A stretch of DNA of 64,000 nucleotides from Olivibacter sitiensis DSM 17696 (GCF_000427965.1 NZ_ATZA01000014.1:1-64000); one strand, 5' to 3'; shown: positions 43,515 to 53,912, counted from the first letter of the stretch. Program-made: numbers and translations. The notes: generated from the letters alone by a model not told the origin.

Positions 43515-44765
43515 ATGGAAGATGTGAATGAGAAAGTGAATATTGTTCTATCGGAAAGAACGAAGTATTATATTGATAGGGAAGAGAAATACAGTGCGCA
43601 CAACTACCACCCGTTGCCGGTAGTGCTAAATAAAGGTGAAGGCGTATATGTATGGGACGTGGACGGCAAGCGTTATTACGATTTTCTTTCTGGCTACTCC
43701 GCCGTGAACCAAGGGCATTGCCATCCCCATATCATACAAGCCCTCACAGACCAGGCGGCCTTGCTGACATTGACTTCGAGGGCCTTTCATAGCGATGTGT
43801 TTGGTGAGTATGCAGAATTTCTTACCAAAACATTTGGTTTTGACAAGATGCTGCCCATGAACTCCGGAGCAGAGGCCGTGGAAACGGCTATCAAGATTGC
43901 CCGGAAGTGGGGCTATCAAAAGAAGGGGATTGCCCAGAACAGGGCTAAGGTCATCACGGCCAGCGAGAATTTCCATGGTAGGACCATCAATATCGTTTCG
44001 TTCAGTACGGACGAGACGGCCAAGAACGATTTCGGCCCTTTTGTGGAGGGCTATGTTACGGTGCCCTATAACGACTTGGAGGCATTGGGAAATGCACTTC
44101 AGGACAAGGATGTGGTAGCCTTTTTGGTAGAGCCGATCCAAGGGGAGGCCGGCGTAGTGGTTCCAGACGAAGGTTACCTTGCCAAGGCTTTTGCGCTTTG
44201 TCAAGAGAACAATGTCTTGTTTATTGCCGACGAGATACAGACAGGGCTGTGCCGCACGGGTAAGCTGCTTGCTTGCGACTATGAAGACGTTCATCCCAAC
44301 ATGCTGATTCTTGGAAAGGCACTCAGTGGCGGTACCATGCCGATTTCTGCCGTGCTGGCAGATGACGAGGTGATGCTGTGCCTCAAGCCGGGCGAACATG
44401 GGTCTACCTATGGCGGGAGTCCATTGGCTTCAAAAGTGGCCATCGCATCCTTACAAGTACTTTTGGAAGGCAATATGGCCGATAATGCCTATAAAATGGG
44501 CGTATATTTCAGGGAGAGATTGAAAGCTATTCAACATCCTTATATTCAAGAGATAAGAGGGAAAGGGCTCTTGAACGCATTGGTCATACAACACGAAAAC
44601 GATAATGCTGCTTGGGATTTGTGTCTTTTACTAAAAGAAAAAGGGTTGCTTGCTAAACCTACGCATGGAAATAAAATAAGGTTTGCACCTCCATTGGTAA
44701 TTACCAAAGAACAGATCGACGAATGTTTGGCTATCATCGAGCAATGCTTGAATTTGCTTGACTAG
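43515..44765 (+). CDS. rocD: Ornithine aminotransferase
   Basis: This 416-residue class-III PLP aminotransferase has motifs [65 protein letters not shown] and [16 protein letters not shown] (PLP-binding Lys). The set [10 protein letters not shown] with [16 protein letters not shown] is typical of ornithine-oxo-acid transaminase, which makes glutamate semialdehyde from ornithine. It stands alone and is convergent with the CoA-transferase gene across a 12-bp stem-loop. Confidence 0.93.
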   Translation: MEDVNEKVNIVLSERTKYYIDREEKYSAHNYHPLPVVLNKGEGVYVWDVDGKRYYDFLSGYSAVNQGHCHPHIIQALTDQAALLTLTSRAFHSDVFGEYAEFLTKTFGFDKMLPMNSGAEAVETAIKIARKWGYQKKGIAQNRAKVITASENFHGRTINIVSFSTDETAKNDFGPFVEGYVTVPYNDLEALGNALQDKDVVAFLVEPIQGEAGVVVPDEGYLAKAFALCQENNVLFIADEIQTGLCRTGKLLACDYEDVHPNMLILGKALSGGTMPISAVLADDEVMLCLKPGEHGSTYGGSPLASKVAIASLQVLLEGNMADNAYKMGVYFRERLKAIQHPYIQEIRGKGLLNALVIQHENDNAAWDLCLLLKEKGLLAKPTHGNKIRFAPPLVITKEQIDECLAIIEQCLNLLD

Positions 44766-44776
44766 CAAAGTTTAGA

Positions 44777-44809
44777 TTCTTCGAGATGGCTAATGCACAT
44801 CTCGAAGAA
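44777..44809. terminator. Bidirectional terminator-like hairpin between rocD and the CoA-transferase
   Basis: A perfect 12-bp stem (TTCTTCGAGATG and its reverse complement) with a 9-base loop lies between the convergent genes and covers the CoA-transferase stop codon. T-rich sequence is modest on either side, so efficiency is uncertain. Confidence 0.55.
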
Positions 44810-46313
44810 CTTCTTCCCCTTCTTTTTTCATGGTTTTTGTTTTCATCAAACGCGCATGAAAAGCAAAGGCTTCCTCTAGCAAATGGGGGGTCTGACCACC
44901 TACCTTTTCGCATGCCCTATTAAAATAGTCCAACAAATCGGCCTTATAATCGGGATGCGCACAATGCTCTATAATGAGTTTGGCTCTTTCCCGAGGTGCC
45001 AAGCCCCTAAGGTCGGCATAGCCCTGATCCGTTACCACTACATCCACATTGTGTTCGTTATGATCTACGTGAGAAACCATGGGTAGAACATGAGAGATAG
45101 TATCGCCTTTGGAGGCTGCTTGCGTGACAAAGATGCTGAGATGCGTGTTGCGGGCAAAATCTCCTGAACCACCTATTCCATTCATCATTTGAGAACCACT
45201 TATATGAGTAGAATTGACGTTGCCATAAATATCAAATTCAATCGCCGTATTGATGCCTATGATCCCTAATCGGCGTATAACTTCAGGTGAATTGCTGATG
45301 CTCTGAGGCCTTAGAACAATCTTGTCTCGGTATTGGTCCAGGTTATTGAAGACCCGCTCATAGCATTTTTCAGATACGGTAATAGATGCGGCAGATGCAA
45401 AATCCAGTTTACCAAGATCTATCAAATCAAAAGCACTATCCTGCAAGACCTCTGAATACATGGTAAGGTGCTCGAAATCACCCCTGCCTAGCCCTTGCAT
45501 TACCGCATTGGCAACTTTTCCAATTCCAGCTTGTAGTGGGCGGAGCGACTTCGTCAATCGTCCTTCTTTTACCTCTTTACTCAGAAATTCAATCAGATGA
45601 TCGGCAATTGCCGTTGTCTTTTCATCTGGTTCAGCAATATCTGCGGGGCTATCCTGTATATCTGAAAACACGATGGCAACTATTTTGGAAGTATCGACAT
45701 AGATCGCTTTGTCTCCTATCCGATCGTCTGGTTTCAATATCTCGATTGGTTTTCTGTCTGGATAGGCTTCGAGCTGGTAAATGTCGTGTATGCCATAAAC
45801 ATTTTCATGTACGGCGGTATTTATTTCAATAATTATTTTTTTTGCATGTTTGGCGAATATAGGGCTATTGCCCACTGAGGTCGTTGGTACAATGCCGCCA
45901 TCTTCAGCAATGAAAGCAGCCTCTATAACAGCAATGTCAATATCAGGTATGTCTCCGTCAGTCAACATTTCGCTGGTTTCACCCAGATTCTGGTCTATGA
46001 ATAATATCTCTCCTGCATTGATCTTTTTTCTCAATACAGTGTCTACCTGAAAAGGCATTCTGCGTTTCAGTACTCCAGCCTCGGCCAAGGCGCCATCTGT
46101 GTTATGCCCAAGAGAAGCTCCCGTAATAAGGGTAATGCCTATAGGACGCCTAGGAGCATCTTTGGCCAGTGCCTTAAGTATTACCTTACTGTCTCCAGCT
46201 TTGGTGAAGCCACTTGAGCCGACTACAGCACCATCATAAAAATGTTGCAAGGCAGATTCTGGATCAGTGATTTTGTCATGTAGTGTTTTTAATTTTACTC
46301 TCTCAAAATTCAT
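44790..46313 (-). CDS. Acetyl-CoA hydrolase/transferase (succinyl-CoA:acetate CoA-transferase type)
   Basis: This 507-residue protein has the Cat1/AarC/Ach1 family features: DGAVVGSSGFTKAGD near the start, GIGKVANAVMQGL, and AIEFDIYGNVNSTHISG with the Glu that forms the CoA thioester. GSGDFARNTHLSIFV and DLRGLAPRERAKLII complete the pattern. It transfers CoA between succinate and acetate, linking acetate handling to the citric acid cycle. It stands alone on the minus strand, divergent from an AraC regulator that may control it (inference). Confidence 0.9.
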   Translation of the reverse strand: MNFERVKLKTLHDKITDPESALQHFYDGAVVGSSGFTKAGDSKVILKALAKDAPRRPIGITLITGASLGHNTDGALAEAGVLKRRMPFQVDTVLRKKINAGEILFIDQNLGETSEMLTDGDIPDIDIAVIEAAFIAEDGGIVPTTSVGNSPIFAKHAKKIIIEINTAVHENVYGIHDIYQLEAYPDRKPIEILKPDDRIGDKAIYVDTSKIVAIVFSDIQDSPADIAEPDEKTTAIADHLIEFLSKEVKEGRLTKSLRPLQAGIGKVANAVMQGLGRGDFEHLTMYSEVLQDSAFDLIDLGKLDFASAASITVSEKCYERVFNNLDQYRDKIVLRPQSISNSPEVIRRLGIIGINTAIEFDIYGNVNSTHISGSQMMNGIGGSGDFARNTHLSIFVTQAASKGDTISHVLPMVSHVDHNEHNVDVVVTDQGYADLRGLAPRERAKLIIEHCAHPDYKADLLDYFNRACEKVGGQTPHLLEEAFAFHARLMKTKTMKKEGEEVLRDVH

Positions 46314-46687
46314 GTTGGTTTAACTGTTTTGGTTTTTAAAGGTACGTACGATACTTTAAAATACGTATTGCCCTTTTTATAGTTTTTAGTTTGTTTAATA
46401 TAAAGGCAATTACCTACTGTTGATCAAGTATGGATGGCAAAAATTTATATCCCTCTGATAACAAGAATGTAAAAGCTTACAAGATTATCGTTTTTCGTTG
46501 TTTTAATCTTATTGTTAGGTGTCATATTCTTATTTTATGCAGCCATTATAAAAAAATCATATATTTGGAAACTGTTAATCTAGTGTAAAACTGGTATGAA
46601 ATGGATTTTTCATCTGTAGTTTCACTGGTGAATAATTATGAATAGGAATAAATTTGGAACATCCTAAACAATATTAATAAGCACGGC
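46314..46687. other. AT-rich divergent intergenic region
   Basis: These 374 bases separate the CoA-transferase and AraC genes and hold no convincing ORF. A TAAATTTG -7-like box at 46649-46656 on the plus strand lies 32 bases before the AraC start, with a poor -33 match. A run of AAATTTTTG-like sequence near 46440-46452 on the minus strand could serve the CoA-transferase. An AraC binding site would be expected here, but no repeat stands out. Confidence 0.4.
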
Positions 46688-47488
46688 ATGGCAGGTGAAA
46701 AGTATTACATGACGGAGGTGGATGTGCATTCAGATTCCATCTATTGTTACCATAATATTATGGGGGAAGTTTTTATTCCCTTACATTCGCACAATAAGGG
46801 CCAGTTCCTGTATACAGAAGGAGGTGTGGTTTTTGTAAAAACCCCTATGAAAACCTTTTTCCTGCCTGCAAGACACTATATGTGGATTGCGCCTGGCGTA
46901 GATCATAGCATACATCCCGGTACGCCAGAAGTCATCATGCGCAATCTTTATTTCCCCGTATATGAAGATGATGATCGTTTTTATAGCAATACAGGTGTGT
47001 TCCCTGTAAGTGATCTCATCTTGCAGTTGCTTATGTTTACTGCTAGATGGCACGGTGACATCTTCAAGTCCGATAGTACGAATTATACCATACTGGAGTC
47101 CTTTAAGTTCTTATTGGAGAAAACTAGCAAATATGATTTGCCACTGGCTTTGCCCTTGGCCAAGGACGAGCGCCTCAGACAGGTGGTAAACTATTTGGAA
47201 AGCAATACTTCCGAAGACTTACTCTTCAATGATTTGGCTGCTAAATTTGGCTTTAGCCCGAGATCCCTTTCTAGGTTGTTCCAAAAGGACCTAGGGATGT
47301 CCTTCATACAATATTTTACCGTGTTGCGAATGCTGAAGGCGCTGCAGTTGTTGCTCGAGAAGGGAATGTCGGTCAATGAAGTGGCCTTAGGAGTAGGTTA
47401 TAATAGCCTGCCTACTTTCAGCAATACTTTTCAAAAAATAGTGGGCGTTCGCCCAAGTGAGTATGTGAAGCTTAAGAACGTCCTATAA
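46688..47488 (+). CDS. AraC-family transcriptional regulator with cupin-like sensor domain
   Basis: This 266-residue protein has a cupin-like N-terminal half (about 20-110: PLHSHNKGQFLYTEGGV, ARHYMWIAPGVDHSIHPG). The C-terminal AraC domain (about 165-262) has two helix-turn-helices: LLFNDLAAKFGFSPRSLSRL and MSVNEVALGVGYNSLPTFSN, ending VGVRPSEYVKL. The ligand is unknown. It diverges from the CoA-transferase gene, a possible target, and precedes dnaN by 127 bases. Confidence 0.9.
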   Translation: MAGEKYYMTEVDVHSDSIYCYHNIMGEVFIPLHSHNKGQFLYTEGGVVFVKTPMKTFFLPARHYMWIAPGVDHSIHPGTPEVIMRNLYFPVYEDDDRFYSNTGVFPVSDLILQLLMFTARWHGDIFKSDSTNYTILESFKFLLEKTSKYDLPLALPLAKDERLRQVVNYLESNTSEDLLFNDLAAKFGFSPRSLSRLFQKDLGMSFIQYFTVLRMLKALQLLLEKGMSVNEVALGVGYNSLPTFSNTFQKIVGVRPSEYVKLKNVL

Positions 47489-47615
47489 AGAAAATTTCAG
47501 GTCATCTGGTGCTGTTTCCCTGCTGTTGATTATTTTTGCCTTTCAACGTTTTTAAAGAATATGCCCAAAAATCTCGCATATTTTTTATATCATTGCGCTA
47601 ATATTTTTTCAGTTT

Positions 47616-48740
47616 ATGAGATTTATAGTTTCTACTTCAACCTTGCTTAAGCAGTTGCTTGCGGTAAATGGCGCATCTAGTAGCAGTACCGTATTGCCCA
47701 TTTTGGAGAATTTCCTGTTTGAGATTAAAGAGAACATCCTTACGATATCTGCTACCGATCTTCAGACGAGCATGATAACATCCTTGCAAGTGGAGTCAAA
47801 AGAAGAAGGGAAAGTGGCTGTTCCGGCTAAAATTCTGATTGAAATATTGAAGACCTTGCCAGACCAGCCAATAGCTTTTTCGGTAGATATCGATACCTAT
47901 GCGATTGAAATAAGTGCTGGGGATGGTAAATATAAGTTGAGTGGCGAAAACGCAGACGATTTCCCGAAGATACCTGTTGTGGAAAATCCTTCTGCGGTAG
48001 CTATGCCAGCTTCAGTGCTTTTGGAGGCCGTGAATAAAACGATTTTTGCGGTGAGCAACGATGAGCTTCGGCCAGCTATGACCGGTGTGCTTTGTCAGCT
48101 AACTCCGCAAAATACCACCTTTGTTTCTACCGATGCGCACAAGCTGGTGCGCTATAGAAGATCGGATGTTCGATCGGAGGCCTCTGCGTCGCTGATTTTG
48201 CCAAAGAAGGCACTGACTTTGCTTAAGAACTCTCTTCCTGCGGATGATGTAAGTGTTTCTGTAGAATATAACAATACTAGTGCGTTTTTCCGTTTTGGCA
48301 ATATCAGCCTGATCTGCCGTTTAATTGATGAACGTTATCCAGACTACGAGGCCGTTATTCCTCAAGTTAACCCCAATAAGTTGACAATAGACCGAAGTGT
48401 TTTGCTAAACACTTTGCGTCGCGTGGTTATATTTGCCAATAAGACCACGCATCAAGTAAGGTTGAAGATTACTGGCAGTGAACTGTACATTTCTTCAGAA
48501 GATTTGGATTTCTCCAATGAAGCACACGAAAGATTGTCTTGTCAGTATGAAGGTGAAGACATGGAGATTGGCTTTAATGCCAAATTCCTCATCGAAATGC
48601 TGAATAATATGGACGGAGAAGAAGTAGTTCTGGAAATGAGCACGCCCAATAGGGCTGGATTGCTATTGCCAGCATTACAGGAAGATGGAGAAAGTCTCTT
48701 GATGCTGGTGATGCCTGTGATGCTCAATAATATGGGCTAA
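47616..48740 (+). CDS. dnaN: DNA polymerase III beta subunit (sliding clamp)
   Basis: This 374-residue protein has normal clamp length and three repeated domains. Motifs are MRFIVSTSTLLKQLLAV at the start, LPILENFLFEI, VSTDAHKLVRYRRSD and the C-terminal PNRAGLLLPA with VMPVML. It tethers polymerase III to DNA. A TATTTTTG box at 47531-47538 could be its -7 element. It lies away from dnaA or gyrB here, as is common in Bacteroidota. Confidence 0.97.
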   Translation: MRFIVSTSTLLKQLLAVNGASSSSTVLPILENFLFEIKENILTISATDLQTSMITSLQVESKEEGKVAVPAKILIEILKTLPDQPIAFSVDIDTYAIEISAGDGKYKLSGENADDFPKIPVVENPSAVAMPASVLLEAVNKTIFAVSNDELRPAMTGVLCQLTPQNTTFVSTDAHKLVRYRRSDVRSEASASLILPKKALTLLKNSLPADDVSVSVEYNNTSAFFRFGNISLICRLIDERYPDYEAVIPQVNPNKLTIDRSVLLNTLRRVVIFANKTTHQVRLKITGSELYISSEDLDFSNEAHERLSCQYEGEDMEIGFNAKFLIEMLNNMDGEEVVLEMSTPNRAGLLLPALQEDGESLLMLVMPVMLNNMG

Positions 48741-48770
48741 ACCTGTTAAGCTATAATAAACGCCGCCATT

Positions 48771-49418
48771 TTGGATTTCCTTAGTTCTATTATTGATTTC
48801 ATATTGCATATAGATAGGCACCTGGATGAGATAGTGACCAGCTATCAGACTTGGACCTATGTGGTGTTGTTCCTGATCATTTTCGCGGAAACAGGCTTTG
48901 TGGTGACCCCATTTTTGCCGGGCGACTCTTTGTTGTTTGCTACGGGGGCTATCATTGCCAGTGACAACAACAACCTCGAGTTGTGGCTGATGTGGCTTAT
49001 ATTGATTGCGGCTGCCTTTTTAGGCGACTGGGCGAACTACCACATTGGTCAATATATAGGGCCTAAAGCGTTCTCTGGGAAGTATCGTTTTCTGAAGAAA
49101 GAGTATCTGTCAAAAACAGAGGCCTTTTATGAAAAGCATGGTGGAAAGACCGTGATTTATGCCCGCTTTGTACCCATTGTGCGTACGTTTGCACCATTTG
49201 TAGCGGGTATAGGCACGATGAGCTATTCAAAGTTCGCTTCTTATAATATTATAGGTGCCCTATTATGGGTTTCCTCCTTTCTCGTCATTGGTTATTTTTT
49301 CGGAAATATCCCCGTCGTGAAAACCAATTTCACCTTGGTGGTTTTTGCCATCATTCTACTTTCCGTCATCCCTCCTTTTATCGAAGTCATTAGAAGTAAA
49401 AGAGAAGGAAAAAAATAA
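48771..49418 (+). CDS. DedA-family membrane protein
   Basis: This 215-residue protein starts at a TTG 30 bases after dnaN; no in-frame ATG exists before the second membrane helix, so a non-ATG start is needed to give the normal family length. DedA motifs are FAETGFVVTPFLPGDSLLF, FLGDWANYHIGQYIG and FVPIVRTFAPFVAGIG, followed by membrane helices. DedA/VTT-fold proteins act as lipid-carrier flippases or support membrane energetics; the exact substrate is unknown. It is probably co-transcribed with dnaN. Confidence 0.9.
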   Translation: MDFLSSIIDFILHIDRHLDEIVTSYQTWTYVVLFLIIFAETGFVVTPFLPGDSLLFATGAIIASDNNNLELWLMWLILIAAAFLGDWANYHIGQYIGPKAFSGKYRFLKKEYLSKTEAFYEKHGGKTVIYARFVPIVRTFAPFVAGIGTMSYSKFASYNIIGALLWVSSFLVIGYFFGNIPVVKTNFTLVVFAIILLSVIPPFIEVIRSKREGKK

Positions 49419-49429
49419 TTTCGTAACTA

Positions 49430-49460
49430 TTTGATAGTTAATAGAAGTTTCCTATCTTTG
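49430..49460 (+). promoter_or_regulatory. Consensus Bacteroidetes promoter of the ribosomal superoperon
   Basis: TTTG at 49430-49433 and TATCTTTG at 49453-49460 are separated by 19 bases, a perfect match to the sigma-ABfr pattern TTTG-N19-TAnnTTTG. It lies 74 bases before rplC and explains high expression of the cluster. Confidence 0.8.
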
Positions 49461-49464
49461 CCGT

Positions 49465-49509
49465 CCCTTTTGAGGGGTATTATGTCTTGAACGAAGCCCT
49501 ACTGCTTCG
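49465..49509 (+). promoter_or_regulatory. Two hairpins in the rplC leader
   Basis: CCCT-TTTG-AGGG (49465-49476) would lie at the 5' end of the mRNA. CGAAGC-CCTACT-GCTTCG (49492-49509) lies 24 bases before the rplC ATG. The leader is short. Autoregulation by a ribosomal protein is possible, but no known leader motif is recognised. Confidence 0.4.
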
Positions 49510-49533
49510 ATGGACGCAAAGAAAATTAAGAAA

Positions 49534-50148
49534 ATGTCAGGAATTATTGGAAAAAAAGTAGGAATGACCAGCATTTTCGACGCCGAGGGGAAGAACGTTC
49601 CCTGTACGGTGATTGAGGCTGGCCCGTGCGTGGTAACGCAGATACGCACGGTAGAAAATGACGGTTATGAAGCTGTTCAGTTAGCTTTCGACGAAAAGAA
49701 AGAAAAGAACACTACCGCATCATTAAAGGGGCATTTCGCGAAAGCGAATACAACGCCCAAGCGTAAGTTGGTTGAATTTGGAGATTTTCCTGAGAAAAGC
49801 CTAGGGGATGTTGTAACGGTTGATATTTTCGCTGAAGGCGAATATATCGATGTAGTGGGAACATCGAAAGGTAAAGGTTTTCAGGGCGTTGTGAAACGTC
49901 ACGGTTTCGGGGGGGTAGGTGGCCAGACCCATGGTCAGCACAACCGTATGCGTGCCCCCGGTTCATTAGGCGCGTCTTCTTGGCCTTCTCGCGTATTTAA
50001 AGGGATGCGAATGGCAGGTCGTACAGGTGGCGACCGAGTCAAAGTTCAAAACTTACAAGTGTTGAAGGTGTATCCAGAACAAAATTTGCTGGTTGTCAGT
50101 GGTTCTGTTCCTGGTGCAAAGGGCTCTTACGTAATCGTAGACAAATAA
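49534..50148 (+). CDS. rplC: 50S ribosomal protein L3
   Basis: The start [15 protein letters not shown] at 49534 gives 204 residues, the normal L3 beginning; the ATG at 49510 lies in the leader hairpin and is rejected. The segment [20 protein letters not shown] is the conserved L3 loop near the peptidyl-transferase centre. It opens the S10-type cluster; rpsJ, usually just before it, is absent here. Confidence 0.97.
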   Translation: MSGIIGKKVGMTSIFDAEGKNVPCTVIEAGPCVVTQIRTVENDGYEAVQLAFDEKKEKNTTASLKGHFAKANTTPKRKLVEFGDFPEKSLGDVVTVDIFAEGEYIDVVGTSKGKGFQGVVKRHGFGGVGGQTHGQHNRMRAPGSLGASSWPSRVFKGMRMAGRTGGDRVKVQNLQVLKVYPEQNLLVVSGSVPGAKGSYVIVDK

Positions 50149-50152
50149 GAAG

Positions 50153-50782
50153 ATGGAAGTACAAGTTTTAAACATTTCAGGTCAAGAAACAGGTGCCAAG
50201 GTGCAACTTCCTGAATCGGTGTTTGGAGTAAAGCCAAACGATCACGCAATTTATTTGGATGTGAAGCAATACTTGGCCAACCAACGTCAAGGGACTCACA
50301 AATCGAAACAACGTAACGAAATTGCCGGGTCAACCCGTAAATTGCATAAGCAAAAAGGTACTGGTGGAGCTCGTGCCGGTAGTATCAAATCCCCGTTGTT
50401 TAATGGTGGTGGACGTATCTTCGGACCTCAACCTCGCGATTATAGCTTTAAGCTTAATAAGAAATTGAAGGTTTTGGCTCGTAAGTCAGCATTGTCGTAC
50501 AAAGCACAAGAAAATAATATTGTGGTAATTGATGAGGTTAATTTCGACTCTATCAAGACTAAACAGTATTTGAAAATGGTGACAGATCTTAATGTTGCCG
50601 AAGAAAAGACATTGCTGGTATTGCCATCGCTCAATAAAAATGTTTACTTATCTAGCAGGAATTTGAAGAAGGCAAGGGTAATCGTAGCTTCAGACCTTAA
50701 CACTTATGAGGTATTGAACGCTACCAAGCTTTTGTTTACAACAGAGACCGTTAAAACTTTGGAGGAGGCATTGTCCAAATAA
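50153..50782 (+). CDS. rplD: 50S ribosomal protein L4
   Basis: This 209-residue protein has the L4 loop ([40 protein letters not shown]) that lines the exit tunnel. In many bacteria L4 represses its own operon through the leader. It starts 4 bases after rplC. Confidence 0.97.
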   Translation: MEVQVLNISGQETGAKVQLPESVFGVKPNDHAIYLDVKQYLANQRQGTHKSKQRNEIAGSTRKLHKQKGTGGARAGSIKSPLFNGGGRIFGPQPRDYSFKLNKKLKVLARKSALSYKAQENNIVVIDEVNFDSIKTKQYLKMVTDLNVAEEKTLLVLPSLNKNVYLSSRNLKKARVIVASDLNTYEVLNATKLLFTTETVKTLEEALSK

Positions 50783-50783
50783 C

Positions 50784-51074
50784 ATGAATTGCATTCAAAA
50801 ACCCATTTTGACAGAAAAGGCATCGTTGTTGACAGAAAAGTCCAACCGTTATGCTTTCAGAGTAGATCATAAAGCCAACAAGGCAGAGATAAAAAAGGCT
50901 GTTGAGGATATGTTTAATGTGGTAGTAAAATCCGTAAATACCATGGTGGTGGTTCCGAAAACGAAGAGCCGTTATACCAAAGCTGGTAATATTACTGGTC
51001 GTGCCGCAAAATATAAAAAGGCCATCATTACTTTGAAGGATGGTGAAACTATTGACTTTTACAGTACTATATAA
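50784..51074 (+). CDS. rplW: 50S ribosomal protein L23
   Basis: This 96-residue protein has the L23 pattern KPILTEKASLLTEK and YAFRVDHKANKAEIKKAVE. L23 sits at the tunnel exit and is the docking site for trigger factor and SRP. It follows rplD after one base. Confidence 0.96.
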   Translation: MNCIQKPILTEKASLLTEKSNRYAFRVDHKANKAEIKKAVEDMFNVVVKSVNTMVVVPKTKSRYTKAGNITGRAAKYKKAIITLKDGETIDFYSTI

Positions 51075-51080
51075 TTAGAG

Positions 51081-51905
51081 ATGGCAGTTAAAAGATTTAA
51101 ACCGGTTACCCCTGGTACTCGATTCAGAATCGGGGCAGATTATTCTGCTATTACGACTAATGTTCCTGAAAAATCATTGGTTGTAAAGATCAAGAAATCA
51201 GGAGGTAGAAATAGCTCCGGTAAAATGACTATGCGTTATATCGGTGGTGGGCACAAAAAATCCTACCGCTTGATCGACTTCAAACGCGATAAAAAAGAAG
51301 TCCCAGCAAAAGTAGCTACGATAGAGTATGACCCAAATCGTACGGCTTTCATTGCTCTATTGCATTATTTAGATGGTGAAAAAAGGTATATAATTGCTCC
51401 TGAAGGTTTGCAGGTAGGCAGCACAGTCGTTTCTGGCGATAATGTTGCTCCAGAAGTAGGCAATACCTTGCCTTTGGCAAATATCCCCTTAGGATCTATA
51501 ATCCACAACATCGAGTTGAATCCTGGACAAGGAGGTTCTATAGCACGCAGTGCAGGTACTTATGCACAGCTATCTGCTCGCGACGGTAAATATACCATTA
51601 TCAAATTACCTTCTGGTGAAACACGTATGATATTGGCTACTTGCCTAGCCACCATTGGCACAGTCTCTAACGGAGAAAAGTCCAATACGGTACTGGGTAA
51701 AGCTGGTAGAAAACGTTGGTTGGGCCGTAGGCCACGTGTACGTGGTGTAGCGATGAACCCTGTAGATCACCCTATGGGTGGTGGTGAAGGAAGGGCTTCC
51801 GGAGGTCACCCACGTTCACGCAAGGGATTGTTAGCCAAAGGTTACAAGACCCGTTCCAAGAAGAAAATATCGAATCGTTACATCATTGAAAGAAGGAAGA
51901 AATAA
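51081..51905 (+). CDS. rplB: 50S ribosomal protein L2
   Basis: This 274-residue protein is L2: [14 protein letters not shown], and the conserved [20 protein letters not shown] containing the His needed for peptidyl-transferase activity. Its stop overlaps the rpsS start by one base. Confidence 0.98.
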   Translation: MAVKRFKPVTPGTRFRIGADYSAITTNVPEKSLVVKIKKSGGRNSSGKMTMRYIGGGHKKSYRLIDFKRDKKEVPAKVATIEYDPNRTAFIALLHYLDGEKRYIIAPEGLQVGSTVVSGDNVAPEVGNTLPLANIPLGSIIHNIELNPGQGGSIARSAGTYAQLSARDGKYTIIKLPSGETRMILATCLATIGTVSNGEKSNTVLGKAGRKRWLGRRPRVRGVAMNPVDHPMGGGEGRASGGHPRSRKGLLAKGYKTRSKKKISNRYIIERRKK

Positions 51906-52171
51906 TGGCTCGTTCAATTAAAAAAGGTCCTTATATCGATCATAATTTGGAGAGAAAAGTTCTTTCCATGAATGAGAGCAACAAAAAATCTGTCGTGAAG
52001 ACATGGTCAAGAAGGTCGATGATCTCTCCAGATTTCGTTGGTCATACCTTTGCAGTACACAATGGGAATAAGTTTATCCCTGTTTACGTCACTGAAAATA
52101 TGGTAGGCCATAAACTGGGAGAGTTTGCTCCGACCAGAACATTTAGAGGTCACGCTGAAAAGAAAAAATAA
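51905..52171 (+). CDS. rpsS: 30S ribosomal protein S19
   Basis: This 88-residue protein is S19: [39 protein letters not shown] and [16 protein letters not shown]. It binds 16S rRNA in the 30S head, with S13. It overlaps rplB by one base (TAATG). Confidence 0.98.
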   Translation: MARSIKKGPYIDHNLERKVLSMNESNKKSVVKTWSRRSMISPDFVGHTFAVHNGNKFIPVYVTENMVGHKLGEFAPTRTFRGHAEKKK

Positions 52172-52178
52172 TTAGGCA

Positions 52179-52613
52179 ATGGAAGCAAATAATAAAGTAA
52201 AGAAGAAAAAATCCGTACTGATAAGAGAACGGAAAGAGCAGGCTCAGAAGGGTGGTGCTTCTACTGCCAAATTGAATGATTGCCCTACGTCTCCCAGAAA
52301 GATGCGCTTGGTGGTCGATCTTATCAGAGGTGAAAAAGTCGAAAAGGCTTTGTATATATTAAAATATACCAATAAAGAAGCTGCTATACGCGTAGAGAAA
52401 CTTCTGCTATCTGCAATCAAGAATTGGGAAGCTACAAACGAAGATAAACGCGTAGAAGACAGCGAACTTTATGTAAAGGAAATATTCGTGGGAGGTGGTC
52501 GCCAATTGAAGAGGTTGAGACCCGCACCTCAAGGACGTGGATATAGGATACGCAAGCGTTCAAATCACGTAACTATTGTTATAGATAGCAAAACTACAGA
52601 ACCTAATAACTAA
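52179..52613 (+). CDS. rplV: 50S ribosomal protein L22
   Basis: This 144-residue protein is L22: [19 protein letters not shown], then [20 protein letters not shown], the loop that reaches into the tunnel. A Lys-rich N-terminal extension of about 30 residues makes it longer than the roughly 110 residues of E. coli L22; extensions of this kind occur in Bacteroidota. Confidence 0.96.
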   Translation: MEANNKVKKKKSVLIRERKEQAQKGGASTAKLNDCPTSPRKMRLVVDLIRGEKVEKALYILKYTNKEAAIRVEKLLLSAIKNWEATNEDKRVEDSELYVKEIFVGGGRQLKRLRPAPQGRGYRIRKRSNHVTIVIDSKTTEPNN

Positions 52614-52624
52614 TTGAAGGAGAA

Positions 52625-53440
52625 ATGGGACAAAAAGCACATCCAATAGGTAACAGATTAGGAATCATCAAAGGATGGGATTCCAATTGGTTCGGTGGCA
52701 ATAACTACTCCGACAAATTAGTTGAAGACGAAAAGATCAGAAAGTATCTTTCTGTTCGTATCGCTAAAGGTGGTGTAGCAAAAGTGGTTATCGAGCGTAC
52801 ATTAAAACGTATCACTGTAACAATTCATACGGCACGCCCTGGTATTGTCATAGGTAAAGGAGGACAAGAGGTAGATAAGATCAAAGAAGAGTTGAAGAAA
52901 ATCACTAAAAAGGATGTTCAAATCAACATATTCGAGATCAAACGTCCTGAGCTAGATGCGCAATTGGTAGCAGATGGTGTTGCCAAGCAACTGGAAGCGC
53001 GTATTTCTTTCCGCCGTGCCATGAAGACAAGCATTGCCTCTACCATGAGAATGGGCGCAGAGGGAATCAAGATTATGTGTTCTGGTCGTTTGGGCGGAGC
53101 TGAAATGGCCCGTACCGAACAATATAAGGAAGGCAGAATTCCTTTGCATACTTTCCGTGCAGATATCGACTATGCCTTGGCAGAAGCACTTACTACTTAT
53201 GGCAAAATAGGTGTAAAAGTGTGGATCTGTAAGGGAGAAGTATATGGCAAGCGTGATCTATCGCCAAATATAGGCCAAACGAACGTCAAAGGACGTAATG
53301 AAGGACCTAGTTCCTATGGTGGTGGCAATGATCGCCGTAGCGGAGGTAGAGGAGACCGTCGTAACGACCGCCGTGGCGGAGGAGGACAAGGCGGCCGTGG
53401 AGGCAACCGTGGTGGAGCACCAAAAGGTAGAAATAATTAA
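52625..53440 (+). CDS. rpsC: 30S ribosomal protein S3 with Gly/Arg-rich tail
   Basis: This 271-residue protein is S3: [20 protein letters not shown], the KH domain loop [15 protein letters not shown], and [19 protein letters not shown]. From about residue 220 a low-complexity tail rich in Gly, Arg, Asp and Asn (repeats such as [14 protein letters not shown]) extends about 50 residues. An AAGGAG just before the ATG is a clear Shine-Dalgarno site. Confidence 0.97.
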   Translation: MGQKAHPIGNRLGIIKGWDSNWFGGNNYSDKLVEDEKIRKYLSVRIAKGGVAKVVIERTLKRITVTIHTARPGIVIGKGGQEVDKIKEELKKITKKDVQINIFEIKRPELDAQLVADGVAKQLEARISFRRAMKTSIASTMRMGAEGIKIMCSGRLGGAEMARTEQYKEGRIPLHTFRADIDYALAEALTTYGKIGVKVWICKGEVYGKRDLSPNIGQTNVKGRNEGPSSYGGGNDRRSGGRGDRRNDRRGGGGQGGRGGNRGGAPKGRNN

Positions 53441-53489
53441 TTGGTATTGACTATCGTCGAAATAGACGGCAATTAAATAATTTATAGAA

Positions 53490-53912
53490 ATGTTACAGCC
53501 AAAAAGAACGAAGTTCAGAAAGATGCAAAAAGGCCGCATGAAGGGTAATGCCGGACGTGGTGCTGAGCTTTCTTTTGGATCATTCGGCATAAAATCATTG
53601 GAACCAGCGTGGATCACTAGCCGCCAGATCGAAGCTGCGCGTATTGCAGTGACACGTTATATGAAACGTGAAGGACAGGTTTGGATTCGTATATTCCCTG
53701 ACAAGCCAGTTACCAAAAAACCTGCGGAAGTACGTATGGGTAAAGGTAAGGGTGCTCCCGAATATTGGGTAGCTGTGGTTCGTCCAGGACGCATTCTTTT
53801 TGAGGCAGAAGGTGTGCCTTTGGAGGTAGCTAAAGAGGCTTTGCGCTTGGCTGCTCAAAAACTGCCGATTCAAACTAAGTTTGTTATACGTAGAGATTAC
53901 GTAGAAGCATAA
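53490..53912 (+). CDS. rplP: 50S ribosomal protein L16
   Basis: This 140-residue protein is L16: [19 protein letters not shown] and [20 protein letters not shown]. It organises the A-site of the large subunit. A 91-base gap to rpmC follows with no clear gene. Confidence 0.97.
   Translation: MLQPKRTKFRKMQKGRMKGNAGRGAELSFGSFGIKSLEPAWITSRQIEAARIAVTRYMKREGQVWIRIFPDKPVTKKPAEVRMGKGKGAPEYWVAVVRPGRILFEAEGVPLEVAKEALRLAAQKLPIQTKFVIRRDYVEA

Noticed and set aside
49510-49533. Earlier rplC start
   Set aside because: L3 proteins begin [12 protein letters not shown]; the extra codons overlap the leader just after the hairpin.
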